From a virus, in the IMG/VR virus record IMGVR_UViG_3300042298_003217, positions 1-40,784 of that record: 40,784 nt of DNA, one strand, 5' to 3'. A program made the position numbers and the translations under genes. Below, piece by piece: positions 1-7,970 of the stretch. The notes beneath the pieces were generated by a model. The model made no database searches and was not told the origin of the DNA. It saw only the letters and a list, made by a program, of their open reading frames with translations. The first letter of the stretch is position 1; each line of letters opens with the position of its first letter.

Positions 1-127
1 GATATTATATTTGAACTAATCGTACCTGTAGAGGTAAGACCTGTTACAGTATCGAATAATACATTAAATGACCCACCAGTATTGTTTGTATATGTAAATG
101 TGTTATTTGAATATGTTGCACCTGTTA
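1..127. repeat. Fibre-module repeat, copy A (127 bases)
   Basis: It is identical over 127 bases to 1257-1383, and encodes the C-terminal fibre module of the partial gene at the window edge. The repeat may continue past base 1. Confidence 0.95.
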
Positions 128-332
128 CTCTGATATCTGTAGGCAATGATGTCCAAGTAACAACTCCATCCACATTTGCGACCAAATATCTTGTATTTGC
201 TGATTGTTGTAATCCTTCAAATCTAACAGGATTAGTTGATGCCGCAACAACTTCTTCTTCGTAATATTCAATACTTATTAATATTGTATTACCATTTTCA
301 TCTAATCCGTATTTGTAATGTGCTATTATCAT
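1..332 (-). CDS. Tail-fibre-like protein, partial (C-terminus beyond window)
   Basis: The reading frame opens with an ATG at 332-330 and stays open to the window edge, giving about 110 visible residues that begin MIIAHYKYGLDENGN. The start overlaps the TGA of the upstream fibre gene in an ATGA junction, which supports it. The N-terminal part (DENGNTILISIEYYEEE, then a TRYLVANVDG stretch) is specific to this gene. From about residue 69 the protein carries the same beta-rich fibre module (TYSNNTFTYTNNTGGSF onward) as the neighbouring gene, and the DNA there is identical over 127 bases. It is probably a distal fibre or adhesin subunit. The function is inferred from this shared module and from position only. 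Confidence 0.7.
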   Translation of the reverse strand, partial: MIIAHYKYGLDENGNTILISIEYYEEEVVAASTNPVRFEGLQQSANTRYLVANVDGVVTWTSLPTDIRVTGATYSNNTFTYTNNTGGSFNVLFDTVTGLTSTGTISSNII

Positions 333-1654
333 GGTACAAAAAAATAAATTGCTGGAATATTTGAATTATTTTGTGTTAATGTGCCTGTCCAAGGATTAGG
401 AGGGTCTGAAGATGTACTATTTGTTGTATTATCATATTTACCATTTTTACCTGATGATGATGTTCCTTGTGGCGTACCTGTTGTGAGTTGTGCTGGCAAT
501 CCAATTATTGAGGCGGTTGCGACATTTCGATAAGAACAACCTGTTCCTGTAAATCCCATGCAAAAAAATACCCATCCACTAACGGTTAATATACTTGGGA
601 ATGTAAATGAGTAAAATCCTAATCCTGTTACACTTATTGCGCCTGAATTGCCAATTCTATTATTAGGGATAAATCTACAATTAGTTGAATCGTAGGTTGA
701 ATCATAAATTGCTAAACGCAATGTAACATTTGTTGTAAATGCGTCTACTCTAAGTCCAATTTGAGATATTGCACTATTTGGAGCAAAATATCTTGCAACT
801 AAAGCCCAAGAATTTGCTGAACCTGTACTTCCGCCACCAGTTGTATTCCCAATAATAGTAGGTGCAATATTCCATCCGTTTGTATATAATTGACCTGTTT
901 CTACTGGTGGTACTCCTGACAAAACTCCACCACTTAATGATAAAAAATTACCAATTTGTATTTCTTCCATTACTCCAGTACCTGTTGTTGTTCTACCAAT
1001 AATTCTATTGGTATTCATAGAAGTTGATATTGTAGGTGTTGCACCACTACTTGATGTTATAGGTGCTATTGCTTGAACTGAAGTAACAGTTTCTCCACCC
1101 GTACCCGCACTTAAAACTAATGTGTTTGTTGCTGCGGATGTTATGGTAAGGTTTATTCCGCTAAAATTTATAAAGTTATTGTTAACTCCTGAAAATTGAG
1201 TGGTATTGTTAATTCTTACAGAATTAAAAGATGGTAAATTCTGATAAGTTGTTGCCGATATTATATTTGAACTAATCGTACCTGTAGAGGTAAGACCTGT
1301 TACAGTATCGAATAATACATTAAATGACCCACCAGTATTGTTTGTATATGTAAATGTGTTATTTGAATATGTTGCACCTGTTATTGTTGTATCAAAGTAT
1401 GGTGATGCGCTAAAGGTTAATTTATCATTATTATCTAATATTGTTAAATTAATACCACTAAAACTTTTAAGAACAATATTTCCATTTGTAACACCTGAGA
1501 TATCTGAAACTCCATTACCAACAGTATAAGCACTGGTAATATAACCTGTCAAGGCAGAATATACTTCCCAATATGTACCATTCCATTCCCACGTTTTATT
1601 ATCGTAGGTATATTGTTGATTTGGTGACGGACTATTTGGAAAATTAATTGGCAT
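329..1654 (-). CDS. Modular tail-fibre protein (441 aa)
   Basis: This probable tail-fibre or receptor-binding protein starts at ATG 1654. The N-terminus (MPINFPNSPSPNQQYTYDN, then WEWNGTYWEVYS) resembles the short attachment segment common in phage fibres. The middle is low-complexity, rich in Thr, Ser, Gly and Asn, with recurring phrases such as ISATTYQNLPSFNSV and NFINFSGINLTIT that also occur in the 2869-4305 gene. The C-terminal 170 residues (from about VETGQLYTNGWNIAP) are distinct and look like a globular tip. The gene sits four bases after the 1658-2872 gene and overlaps the next gene by ATGA. There is no enzymatic motif. The fibre role rests on composition, shared modules and context. 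Confidence 0.7.
   Translation of the reverse strand: MPINFPNSPSPNQQYTYDNKTWEWNGTYWEVYSALTGYITSAYTVGNGVSDISGVTNGNIVLKSFSGINLTILDNNDKLTFSASPYFDTTITGATYSNNTFTYTNNTGGSFNVLFDTVTGLTSTGTISSNIISATTYQNLPSFNSVRINNTTQFSGVNNNFINFSGINLTITSAATNTLVLSAGTGGETVTSVQAIAPITSSSGATPTISTSMNTNRIIGRTTTGTGVMEEIQIGNFLSLSGGVLSGVPPVETGQLYTNGWNIAPTIIGNTTGGGSTGSANSWALVARYFAPNSAISQIGLRVDAFTTNVTLRLAIYDSTYDSTNCRFIPNNRIGNSGAISVTGLGFYSFTFPSILTVSGWVFFCMGFTGTGCSYRNVATASIIGLPAQLTTGTPQGTSSSGKNGKYDNTTNSTSSDPPNPWTGTLTQNNSNIPAIYFFVP
1257..1383. repeat. Fibre-module repeat, copy B (127 bases)
   Basis: It is identical to 1-127 at an offset of 1256 bases, and lies in the N-terminal half of the 441-residue fibre gene. The first mismatch follows base 1383. 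Confidence 0.95.
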
Positions 1655-1657
1655 ATC

Positions 1658-2872
1658 TTATAAATAATATAATATTTCGGCGGTACCTAAAAATGTGGCG
1701 TTAGCACCTAAAGGTTTTAAACAAACCCACATTTCATCTAATGTTCCGTTAATGTTTGAACCTACCCTTATTTGATTATCATCTAATTTTAAAGTAGTAA
1801 GTGCCGAAGTTCCCGCTTCACCAATTAAAGATGACATAATGTGCCCCGCTGTGGTTATCGTTGTTGCTCCAGTACCTAATGAATATTGGAATGGTGAATT
1901 TGGAATATCAGTCCAAACAGGTGTTGATGATAACGTTGGGTTAAATTCAATGGTTAATAAATAATTATCATTTGATGTGTTTAAGACACTTAAACTACTA
2001 TATTGGGACGTGATACTTTTATAATCCGGTTTTAATCTATATCCTATGTAAGGATATTTTGTCCCTGATGAACTTAACGTTGCCGTGTCACTATGGATAA
2101 TACCTACGGTACTATACAATCCATTTAACGCACCTTCGGTCGACACTTGTGAACATATCATATCAAAATTTCCGGACCCCGCCCCAACCTGTCTTATCTC
2201 ATATCTAATTGGTTGGTTGGGTGATGACATATAAACATAAGGTTCATTGTTTGCACAATTATGTTCAGAATAATAAATTGTTTGACCAGATAAGTTCAAG
2301 CCAAATCTCACTCTGCCAACACCTAACCATTGATAATCAACCATTAGTAATTGGGTGTTTGTCCAATTTAAATTGGTAGGGTCAAATTCAGAAGTTTCCC
2401 AAGTTGTTGTCGCAGCACTATATATTGTTGTACCTGATCTCCAAATTTGAAAACTTATCTCATTTGTAACTCCATTACTTTCCAAGAAAAACCCATCAAA
2501 TACAGAATTATATGTTGATGCGGTTGTTGAAACAAAACATCCTACTCTTTTAATTACGTTAGTTTCTATTTGGAAGTTTGAAAAACTACCCTCAAATAAT
2601 TGACTCTTACCTGGTTGATATATTGGATGTGTTTTTGTTTGTCTGATTACTAAACTATTATTTGCTGAAGTTGACATTCTAACTCTAGCATATTCTTGAC
2701 TAAAAATTGAAGTGGCCGTTCCTGCTGTCAACTCATTAACCTGAAGTGGATTCTTATCATAAACGTGTTTGATATCCAAAAGATTTGTGATTGCGGCTAT
2801 TCTTAATCTACCGAAGGCATCTAAATTTGGACTATCAGAATATTTTACCGCATTATTATATATAAAACTCAT
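1658..2872 (-). CDS. Conserved virion structural protein, DAFGRLR family (404 aa)
   Basis: The N-terminus contains SPNLDAFGRLRIA, followed by a YQPGKSQ motif and later WLGVGRVRFGL. I recognise this combination from a family of beta-rich proteins common in uncultured marine phages and some large viruses. Members are usually called virion or tail-associated proteins of unknown function. The start is taken at the ATG at 2872-2870, where it forms an ATGA overlap with the upstream gene. A longer reading to 2884 would need a TTG codon and is not favoured. The protein has no signal peptide, membrane segment or catalytic motif. Its place among fibre genes suggests a fibre, collar or baseplate-peripheral component. 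The family recognition is from memory and not from a search. Confidence 0.65.
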   Translation of the reverse strand: MSFIYNNAVKYSDSPNLDAFGRLRIAAITNLLDIKHVYDKNPLQVNELTAGTATSIFSQEYARVRMSTSANNSLVIRQTKTHPIYQPGKSQLFEGSFSNFQIETNVIKRVGCFVSTTASTYNSVFDGFFLESNGVTNEISFQIWRSGTTIYSAATTTWETSEFDPTNLNWTNTQLLMVDYQWLGVGRVRFGLNLSGQTIYYSEHNCANNEPYVYMSSPNQPIRYEIRQVGAGSGNFDMICSQVSTEGALNGLYSTVGIIHSDTATLSSSGTKYPYIGYRLKPDYKSITSQYSSLSVLNTSNDNYLLTIEFNPTLSSTPVWTDIPNSPFQYSLGTGATTITTAGHIMSSLIGEAGTSALTTLKLDDNQIRVGSNINGTLDEMWVCLKPLGANATFLGTAEILYYL

Positions 2873-4305
2873 ATTAAATACCAATTACCATTTCTAACCA
2901 TGCAAGTTAGAGACATATAGTTTATGTTCATATCAACGTAATTATTTCCATCTATTTTTCCTGAAGCGGGAGTTAATCTTATTCTATAAGTACCACAGAT
3001 TCCGGCTTCATCTTTTATAAATATATAGTGGCCATCTTTTAATGTAGTTGTAGGCAAAATTAAATCAATATTTGTTGTTCCGCTTATACCCCAATATGTT
3101 TTATCCCATGTTAAAGTTTGTGAAGTTGTGATTCCTGTTGTTGTATAATAACCGGAATCAGGTATTATTGGTCCTGGTACTGAAAAAGGTTGAACCCATT
3201 GTTGTGAATCACCATCATTAATCCAAACAAGTTCAATACCTGTGTCCGTATTAAACCACCGGTCTCCACTTATTAAAGTTGCCGATGGTGTTGATGCCGA
3301 TACAAAATATTGTAATCCAGTTCCCGCAGAAAAAACTAAAGTATTTGTAGATCCTGAAGTTATTGTTAAATTTGCCCCACTGAAATTTATAAAATTACCA
3401 GTATTAGCGGAGAATTGTGTTATTCCATTTATTTTTACTGATTGAAAACTATCTGGTAAATTCTGATATGTTGTTGCTGATATTGTGTTTGCGGAAATAC
3501 CATTTGTGAATATAGTTCCGCCTGTTACAGTTCCACCTGATAATGGAAGATAATCACCACTTGTACCTGTAGTTCCTGTAAAATTAATACCAAAATTTGG
3601 ATAATTACTTATAACTTGAATGTTTGTTCCTCCAGTTATGGTAACAGTTTGATCAGGTGCAGTATTAATAATTGTAGTTTGATTATCTATGGTATTTGAT
3701 GATAACCCACCAGTTGCGGTTATCCCTGTTATACCTTGAACAACTGATGTTGAAGCGGTAAGACCTGTTAAATTGACAGTTAAAGAAGAAAATGTGTCAG
3801 TTCTGTTTTGGTTTATTGTTAAAACATTCAAATTAAATGTGACACCTGTAACATAACTGTCGGGATAATTAATATATGTCGTTGCTGATATTGTGTTTGC
3901 GGAAATACCATTTGTGAATATAGTTCCGCCTGTTACAGTTCCACCTGATAATGGAAGATAATCACCACTTAATCCTGTTTGTCCTGTAAAAACTATTGTT
4001 ACTGCTCCGGTAGATGAATTTGCCGATAAACCATTTCCTACTGTGATTGAAGTAACCCCAGATGATGGAGTTGCTGAAGACATAGGTCCCCAATAAGCAT
4101 AGCCCGTTCCATCAGTTAATAAAACATATCCAGGTGATTCTGATCCGTTATTATATGTAAATGCAGAATTAACCTTTAACCCTTCATAAAATATTGGATT
4201 AGCGGGAATAGTACCACCAATCCTATAAACAATTCCTGTAATGAAATCACACTGTAGTACATAGTCATATGAATTCTTTACTAATAATCCTGATATATCG
4301 GCCAT
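2869..4305 (-). CDS. Modular tail-fibre protein with duplicated module (478 aa)
   Basis: This is a probable tail-fibre protein starting at ATG 4305. The N-terminus (MADISGLLVKNSYDYVLQ) is followed by a TDGTGYAYWGPM segment typical of fibre attachment regions. Two copies of a module containing GDYLPLSGGTVTGGTIF lie at about residues 112-142 and 248-278, encoded by identical 90-base direct repeats. A YQNLPDSFQSVKING block matches the 329-1654 fibre. The last 130 residues (from FVSASTPSATLISGDRWFN) read like the bacteriophage fibre domain in which a GDRWFNTDTG phrase precedes a C-terminal beta domain ending in NWYLI. It overlaps the next gene by ATGA, so the fibre genes are probably translated together. 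Confidence 0.75.
   Translation of the reverse strand: MADISGLLVKNSYDYVLQCDFITGIVYRIGGTIPANPIFYEGLKVNSAFTYNNGSESPGYVLLTDGTGYAYWGPMSSATPSSGVTSITVGNGLSANSSTGAVTIVFTGQTGLSGDYLPLSGGTVTGGTIFTNGISANTISATTYINYPDSYVTGVTFNLNVLTINQNRTDTFSSLTVNLTGLTASTSVVQGITGITATGGLSSNTIDNQTTIINTAPDQTVTITGGTNIQVISNYPNFGINFTGTTGTSGDYLPLSGGTVTGGTIFTNGISANTISATTYQNLPDSFQSVKINGITQFSANTGNFINFSGANLTITSGSTNTLVFSAGTGLQYFVSASTPSATLISGDRWFNTDTGIELVWINDGDSQQWVQPFSVPGPIIPDSGYYTTTGITTSQTLTWDKTYWGISGTTNIDLILPTTTLKDGHYIFIKDEAGICGTYRIRLTPASGKIDGNNYVDMNINYMSLTCMVRNGNWYLI
3473..3562. repeat. Direct repeat in fibre gene, copy 1 (90 bases)
   Basis: It is identical to 3881-3970 and encodes the duplicated LPLSGGTVTGGTIF-containing module of the 478-residue fibre. 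Confidence 0.95.
3881..3970. repeat. Direct repeat in fibre gene, copy 2 (90 bases)
   Basis: It is identical to 3473-3562, spaced 408 bases (136 codons) away, so recombination between the copies would keep the frame. Confidence 0.95.
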
Positions 4306-4338
4306 TAGTAATAAATACTACAATATTTTGTTTTAAAA

Positions 4339-4713
4339 TCAATTGATTTTAACTAATTTACGAGGATCTTTACCCATCCTCTTCAATATTTCAATTCTTT
4401 CAAACTCATCTTGTTTTATTATGTTCTTAACAACTCTTAACAACTCCATTTGTGACAAACTACCATACTCTTTATAGACTTGCTCTTGTAAAGAAGAAAA
4501 ATCAGATAGTGAATTTTTTCTATCCCCCAATAAAGTACGAATATTAGCGCATTGCATCTTGAGTGATCCAACTGATGTTCCAATGAACTTGGCAATTTCT
4601 ACCTCATTTTTAAGGTACATTCCTTTGTTACCAAATTTTGTAACATATAAACTAATAATAGTGTCATCTTTTGACCACTCATGAAGATTTAAAGTTTTTG
4701 AACGTGTTGACAT
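4339..4713 (-). CDS. Small possible helix-turn-helix protein (124 aa)
   Basis: I do not recognise the family. The product begins MSTRSKTLNLHEWSKDD. It contains a helical segment EVEIAKFIGTSVGSLKMQC at about residues 46-64 that reads like a helix-turn-helix with the turn near GTS. The C-terminus is basic (KRMGKDPRKLVKIN). The ATG at 4713 is preferred because a longer version to 4743 needs a TTG codon and would run into the promoter described here. The preceding gap holds a Bacteroidota-type promoter, so the gene may be expressed separately from the late structural genes. A role in DNA binding or transcription is a guess from the HTH-like segment. Confidence 0.6.
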   Translation of the reverse strand: MSTRSKTLNLHEWSKDDTIISLYVTKFGNKGMYLKNEVEIAKFIGTSVGSLKMQCANIRTLLGDRKNSLSDFSSLQEQVYKEYGSLSQMELLRVVKNIIKQDEFERIEILKRMGKDPRKLVKIN

Positions 4714-4731
4714 ATCCTTGATTGTTGAATA

Positions 4732-4759
4732 CAAATATACCAATTATTCTGAAATCCAA
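4732..4759 (-). promoter_or_regulatory. Bacteroidota-type promoter upstream of the small HTH-like gene
   Basis: Reading the minus strand, TTG (4759-4757) is followed by a 17-base spacer and TATATTTG (4739-4732). This matches the known Bacteroidota/Flavobacterium primary-sigma pattern of TTG near -33 and TAnnTTTG near -7. The start codon at 4713 lies 18 bases downstream of the -7 box, leaving a short leader. It lies in a 62-base gap between two genes. None of the other gaps checked had a full TAnnTTTG match. Promoter activity is inferred from sequence only. Confidence 0.55.
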
Positions 4760-4775
4760 AAACTTTTTTTTCAAA

Positions 4776-5399
4776 TCACCATAATTTTTCTTTTTTCATA
4801 TAACCTAGCACACAACAATAGGCATCGGATTGGTCAAAATTTTCTTTTTTAAGGGTATTATTTTTTGTATAAGACCATATAATTTGTGGTTCTTTTTTGG
4901 CAATTAACTCCCATATTATCATTTTTTTATCACAATCCTTCGGAAAACCTCCAAAAAGGACAAATTTTCCATTTTGATTTTCTTTAACTAAATGAGGAAA
5001 AGCAAATTTTCTAGAATTATATGTTGATATAAATTCGGGCATTATACCCAAGGTTCTATATATCTTTTCAAAAATAAGAGTATTATACCTAAGTAATGTT
5101 TGTACAGTATATATATTATTACTATTTAATAAAGGTTCTTCAATAATAACTTTTGTTATTCCAAAGTTTTTATATTGGGCAATTTTAGTTTCAAAAATAT
5201 TACTTTTCAAAAGTAATTCTTCAATTTTATTTTCTACCTTGGGTTTAACTATTGGAGATATATGTGTTAATTCTAATAGTTGTTTTGTTTCAATATCAAA
5301 TAGAGCAAAACCTATAGTTTTACTTGATACATCTAATCCAAGTATTTTTGGTGAATTAATGTCAATTTGTTTTTGGAATTTTTTTTTCTTATTATTCAT
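4776..5399 (-). CDS. RuvC-like Holliday junction resolvase / RNase H-fold nuclease (207 aa)
   Basis: The fold is that of RuvC-type resolvases, which cut four-way DNA junctions before phage genome packaging. The first strand PKILGLDVSSKTIGFALFD carries the first catalytic acid, D23. VIIEEPLL supplies the second, E87. The C-terminal DQSDAYCCVLGY supplies D189 and D192. This matches the RuvC arrangement of acid in strand 1, acid in strand 4 and a DxxD-type pair in the last helix. The N-terminus is highly basic (KKKKFQK). The start is ATG 5399. The gene lies among fibre genes and not with replication genes, and is followed by the small HTH-like gene. It could process other branched DNA. No gene symbol is assigned because the phage homologue names vary. 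Confidence 0.75.
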   Translation of the reverse strand: MNNKKKKFQKQIDINSPKILGLDVSSKTIGFALFDIETKQLLELTHISPIVKPKVENKIEELLLKSNIFETKIAQYKNFGITKVIIEEPLLNSNNIYTVQTLLRYNTLIFEKIYRTLGIMPEFISTYNSRKFAFPHLVKENQNGKFVLFGGFPKDCDKKMIIWELIAKKEPQIIWSYTKNNTLKKENFDQSDAYCCVLGYMKKEKLW

Positions 5400-5441
5400 T
5401 AATTGAAAATTAATATTTTTTTAAAAAAAATAAATATTTTT

Positions 5442-7895
5442 TTAAAAATCGAACTTAACTAAGAATTGTTGTACAAATTGTCTTTGTACGGGTGATTGTA
5501 ATTTTGATATAACCATTAAATCCTTATCCGAATCATAAAGAGCAATTTCTGTTATATAAGAAGGGGTTCCGGGCGTCCAACTTGGGTTTGATGAATATGT
5601 AAATTCAGATTGACTCAGATTGATTTTATATTTCATTTCATATATAGTTGATTCAATGTCTGTTTCTACATCTCCATAAAAATAATATTCATCTCCAAAA
5701 TTAAGAGTTTGTCCACTACTTCCAATTGTTACGGCAGATACATAGTTAGATAAATCATAAATCGGCGCTGAATTGTAATCTTCTAAAGTAATTACAAAAG
5801 TAGAACCTGTTAATCCGCTTTGTGTTATATATCCGTTAATAGTTGATGCCGATATTTGTTCTGTAAAATCTATTATTCTCCATTCATCAGATTGTGGTCT
5901 TTCACCATTTTCTACTAATTGACAAATTATTTCAAATTTACTAGCGTAGTATCCTTCATCTATACCACAAACAGCTGGGCATGGTTTATTTAAACAAGAA
6001 AACTCCGAACCAAATCTAACCGCAACATTTTGAGGATCAACTTGATTACAATTTAAATTAGGACCTACTATGTAGGGATAATAATTACAATGTAAATTAT
6101 TAATACAGAAATTAGGATCTGATAATAAATAACTAACGTATAGGGTTTGATTTGTGCCTGACAACATTCCCACAGTTGAGTTATTATCTGTTCCACAAGT
6201 ATTAGGAGTGATTAAAGAAACTCTTGGGGCTGGTAATGTCCAATTTCTATTGGACTTATAGGACATAGCGGCTATTATTTCTTCATCATCTATAATTATT
6301 ATTTTATAATCAGGGAAAACTTTTCCTACTCTACTCGGATAACCATCTATATTTGCATGTGTGTCCCACAAATTATAATATCTAATACCCGGACTATTCA
6401 TATCCAAGTTTTTATTTGATTGTATATAATTTATTTCAAATAAATTTAAATTTTCAAAATTTGGTGGATCAACATAAAAAGTTTCTCCATTACAACAATT
6501 TGGATTTTTATGCCACATTAACCAAGGAATGTGAATTCTAAAATTTCTAGCTTGACCTGTTGTATCGTTTGCCGTGTCATCATATGGTTCTAGAGCAAAT
6601 TTTTCACCATAGAATAAATCAATTGTATTATTTGTATAATGAATTATAGCTATTGCTTTTTGTTCTTCAGGTTGAACATAAATTATATCACCTAAAGAAT
6701 TATAATAATATGTATCTGTTGTTGCAGTTGTTGCGGTGCTAGATATACCATTAACAAAAGTTTGTCCTTTTTTACTAGAATAACCAAAATATTCTTTACT
6801 TCCCAAATAAGTTCTGGATCCAAAACTATCATATCCTAAATAAGTTCCAGTATCTAAACCGGCCGGATTTTCTGACCAAGGAATATTCATATTCCATATC
6901 TTAACCTCAAACTGATCTAAACCACATACGGATTCAAAATTTATAACATTATCATTCCAATGTCTTCTTGGTGTAAATGAATCATAAATTTCATTCATAG
7001 AACCAGGATAAATTATAACTCTAGCATAACCTGAAAATCCTGAAAAATCGGGTGTTTGTCTATCTAAATTTATTCTAGAACCACAAACACTAGTTATTCT
7101 ATATGTTAAAATTTGATAACAACTTTCTATTGAAATAGTACAAACTGCAGGATCTGGTAGAGGACATGGTGGAGACAATGATGGTGTTAAACAAGGTGTT
7201 GAAGATGGCGTCTGAGATGGTGATGGTGTTGCACATGGATTACTACCTATTGTAGGTGTAGGTGATGGAGTAGGTGTAGGAGTATTGTCAGGTGTTGCGG
7301 TAGGACTTGGTGTTGGACTTGGTGTTGGGTAAACACACGTACAATTATTTAAACCATTACTATCATAATATATTGTAATAAAATCACCTGCTCTTGGTTC
7401 TCTAACAGGATCGGTATAACAAGTTGATAAAGAAATATCAATATAATCCTTACAACTTAAACTATTCATACTTACAACATAATTTGCATTTATTGCATAT
7501 TGACTATTTGTAAGAGCGCTCCAAGAAATTGTGGATGATGTAAAATCTCCTGTAAAAAATCCTCTTATTGCCGCTCTATTATATACTGGTGAAGCTACCG
7601 AAGCCATAAAAGGAACTCCATAAGTGTTTAAACTACCGGCATCAACATAATAAGGATATTTTACATTTTGTTTATTAGATTCGGGAACACCTGTATTGTT
7701 TTGAGCATTAAACTGAGGATAAAGTACATTTGTTGTTGTTTGGTCATAAGTATTTGGTAATGTATTGTAAGAAACCTCACTATCACCTATTTGAAAATAA
7801 GAAATGTTAAATTTACCTTGTGAAATCTTTTTTCTTGCGGTATCGGTTAATAATGTGTTTATTAACCCAGATGTGTTTTTTAATATATAACTCAT
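5442..7895 (-). CDS. Large tail-fibre / baseplate-associated protein with Thr/Ser/Pro linker (817 aa)
   Basis: The N-terminus (MSYILKNTSGLINTLLTDTA, then QGKFNISYFQIGDSEV) resembles the attachment region of large phage tail proteins. A mucin-like linker of alternating Thr, Ser and Pro, with several Cys, runs from about residue 188 to 248. The C-terminal part contains LPAPRVSLI and ends with a beta domain carrying ITEIALYDSDKDLMVIS, a phrase typical of phage fibre or baseplate domains. Cysteines are frequent, which fits disulfides in an extracellular particle. There is no catalytic motif. It follows the 2,105-residue fibre by 75 bases, so the two may act in one adhesion apparatus. The exact position in the virion is unknown. 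Confidence 0.65.
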   Translation of the reverse strand: MSYILKNTSGLINTLLTDTARKKISQGKFNISYFQIGDSEVSYNTLPNTYDQTTTNVLYPQFNAQNNTGVPESNKQNVKYPYYVDAGSLNTYGVPFMASVASPVYNRAAIRGFFTGDFTSSTISWSALTNSQYAINANYVVSMNSLSCKDYIDISLSTCYTDPVREPRAGDFITIYYDSNGLNNCTCVYPTPSPTPSPTATPDNTPTPTPSPTPTIGSNPCATPSPSQTPSSTPCLTPSLSPPCPLPDPAVCTISIESCYQILTYRITSVCGSRINLDRQTPDFSGFSGYARVIIYPGSMNEIYDSFTPRRHWNDNVINFESVCGLDQFEVKIWNMNIPWSENPAGLDTGTYLGYDSFGSRTYLGSKEYFGYSSKKGQTFVNGISSTATTATTDTYYYNSLGDIIYVQPEEQKAIAIIHYTNNTIDLFYGEKFALEPYDDTANDTTGQARNFRIHIPWLMWHKNPNCCNGETFYVDPPNFENLNLFEINYIQSNKNLDMNSPGIRYYNLWDTHANIDGYPSRVGKVFPDYKIIIIDDEEIIAAMSYKSNRNWTLPAPRVSLITPNTCGTDNNSTVGMLSGTNQTLYVSYLLSDPNFCINNLHCNYYPYIVGPNLNCNQVDPQNVAVRFGSEFSCLNKPCPAVCGIDEGYYASKFEIICQLVENGERPQSDEWRIIDFTEQISASTINGYITQSGLTGSTFVITLEDYNSAPIYDLSNYVSAVTIGSSGQTLNFGDEYYFYGDVETDIESTIYEMKYKINLSQSEFTYSSNPSWTPGTPSYITEIALYDSDKDLMVISKLQSPVQRQFVQQFLVKFDF
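7150..7330. repeat. Low-complexity Thr/Ser/Pro linker-coding tract
   Basis: An imperfect short-period repeat, seen on the plus strand as variations on ggtgttgg/ggtgtag, encodes a Pro-Thr/Ser alternating linker in the 817-residue protein. It resembles the three longer tracts in the 2,105-residue gene. Confidence 0.75.
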
Positions 7896-7970
7896 GACAA
7901 CTTCTTATGTAAATATTAGTCTAATCAATTTTTAACAAAATAATATTTTTTTCACCAAAATCAATTTTTT

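Noticed and set aside
329-4305. Diversity-generating retroelement acting on the fibre genes
   Set aside because: No reverse transcriptase is in the window, and the repeated fibre modules are identical and show no adenine-specific differences.
5412-5448. AT-only repeat (two copies of aatatttttttaaaaa) that could fold into a terminator between fibre and resolvase genes
   Set aside because: There is no GC-containing stem. Runs of A and T pair everywhere in this gap, so a terminator cannot be told from background.
7896-7970. Possible promoter (TTG, 18 bases, TTATTTTG) before the 817-residue fibre
   Set aside because: The -7 box lacks the required TA at its start. The match is too weak in AT-rich sequence.
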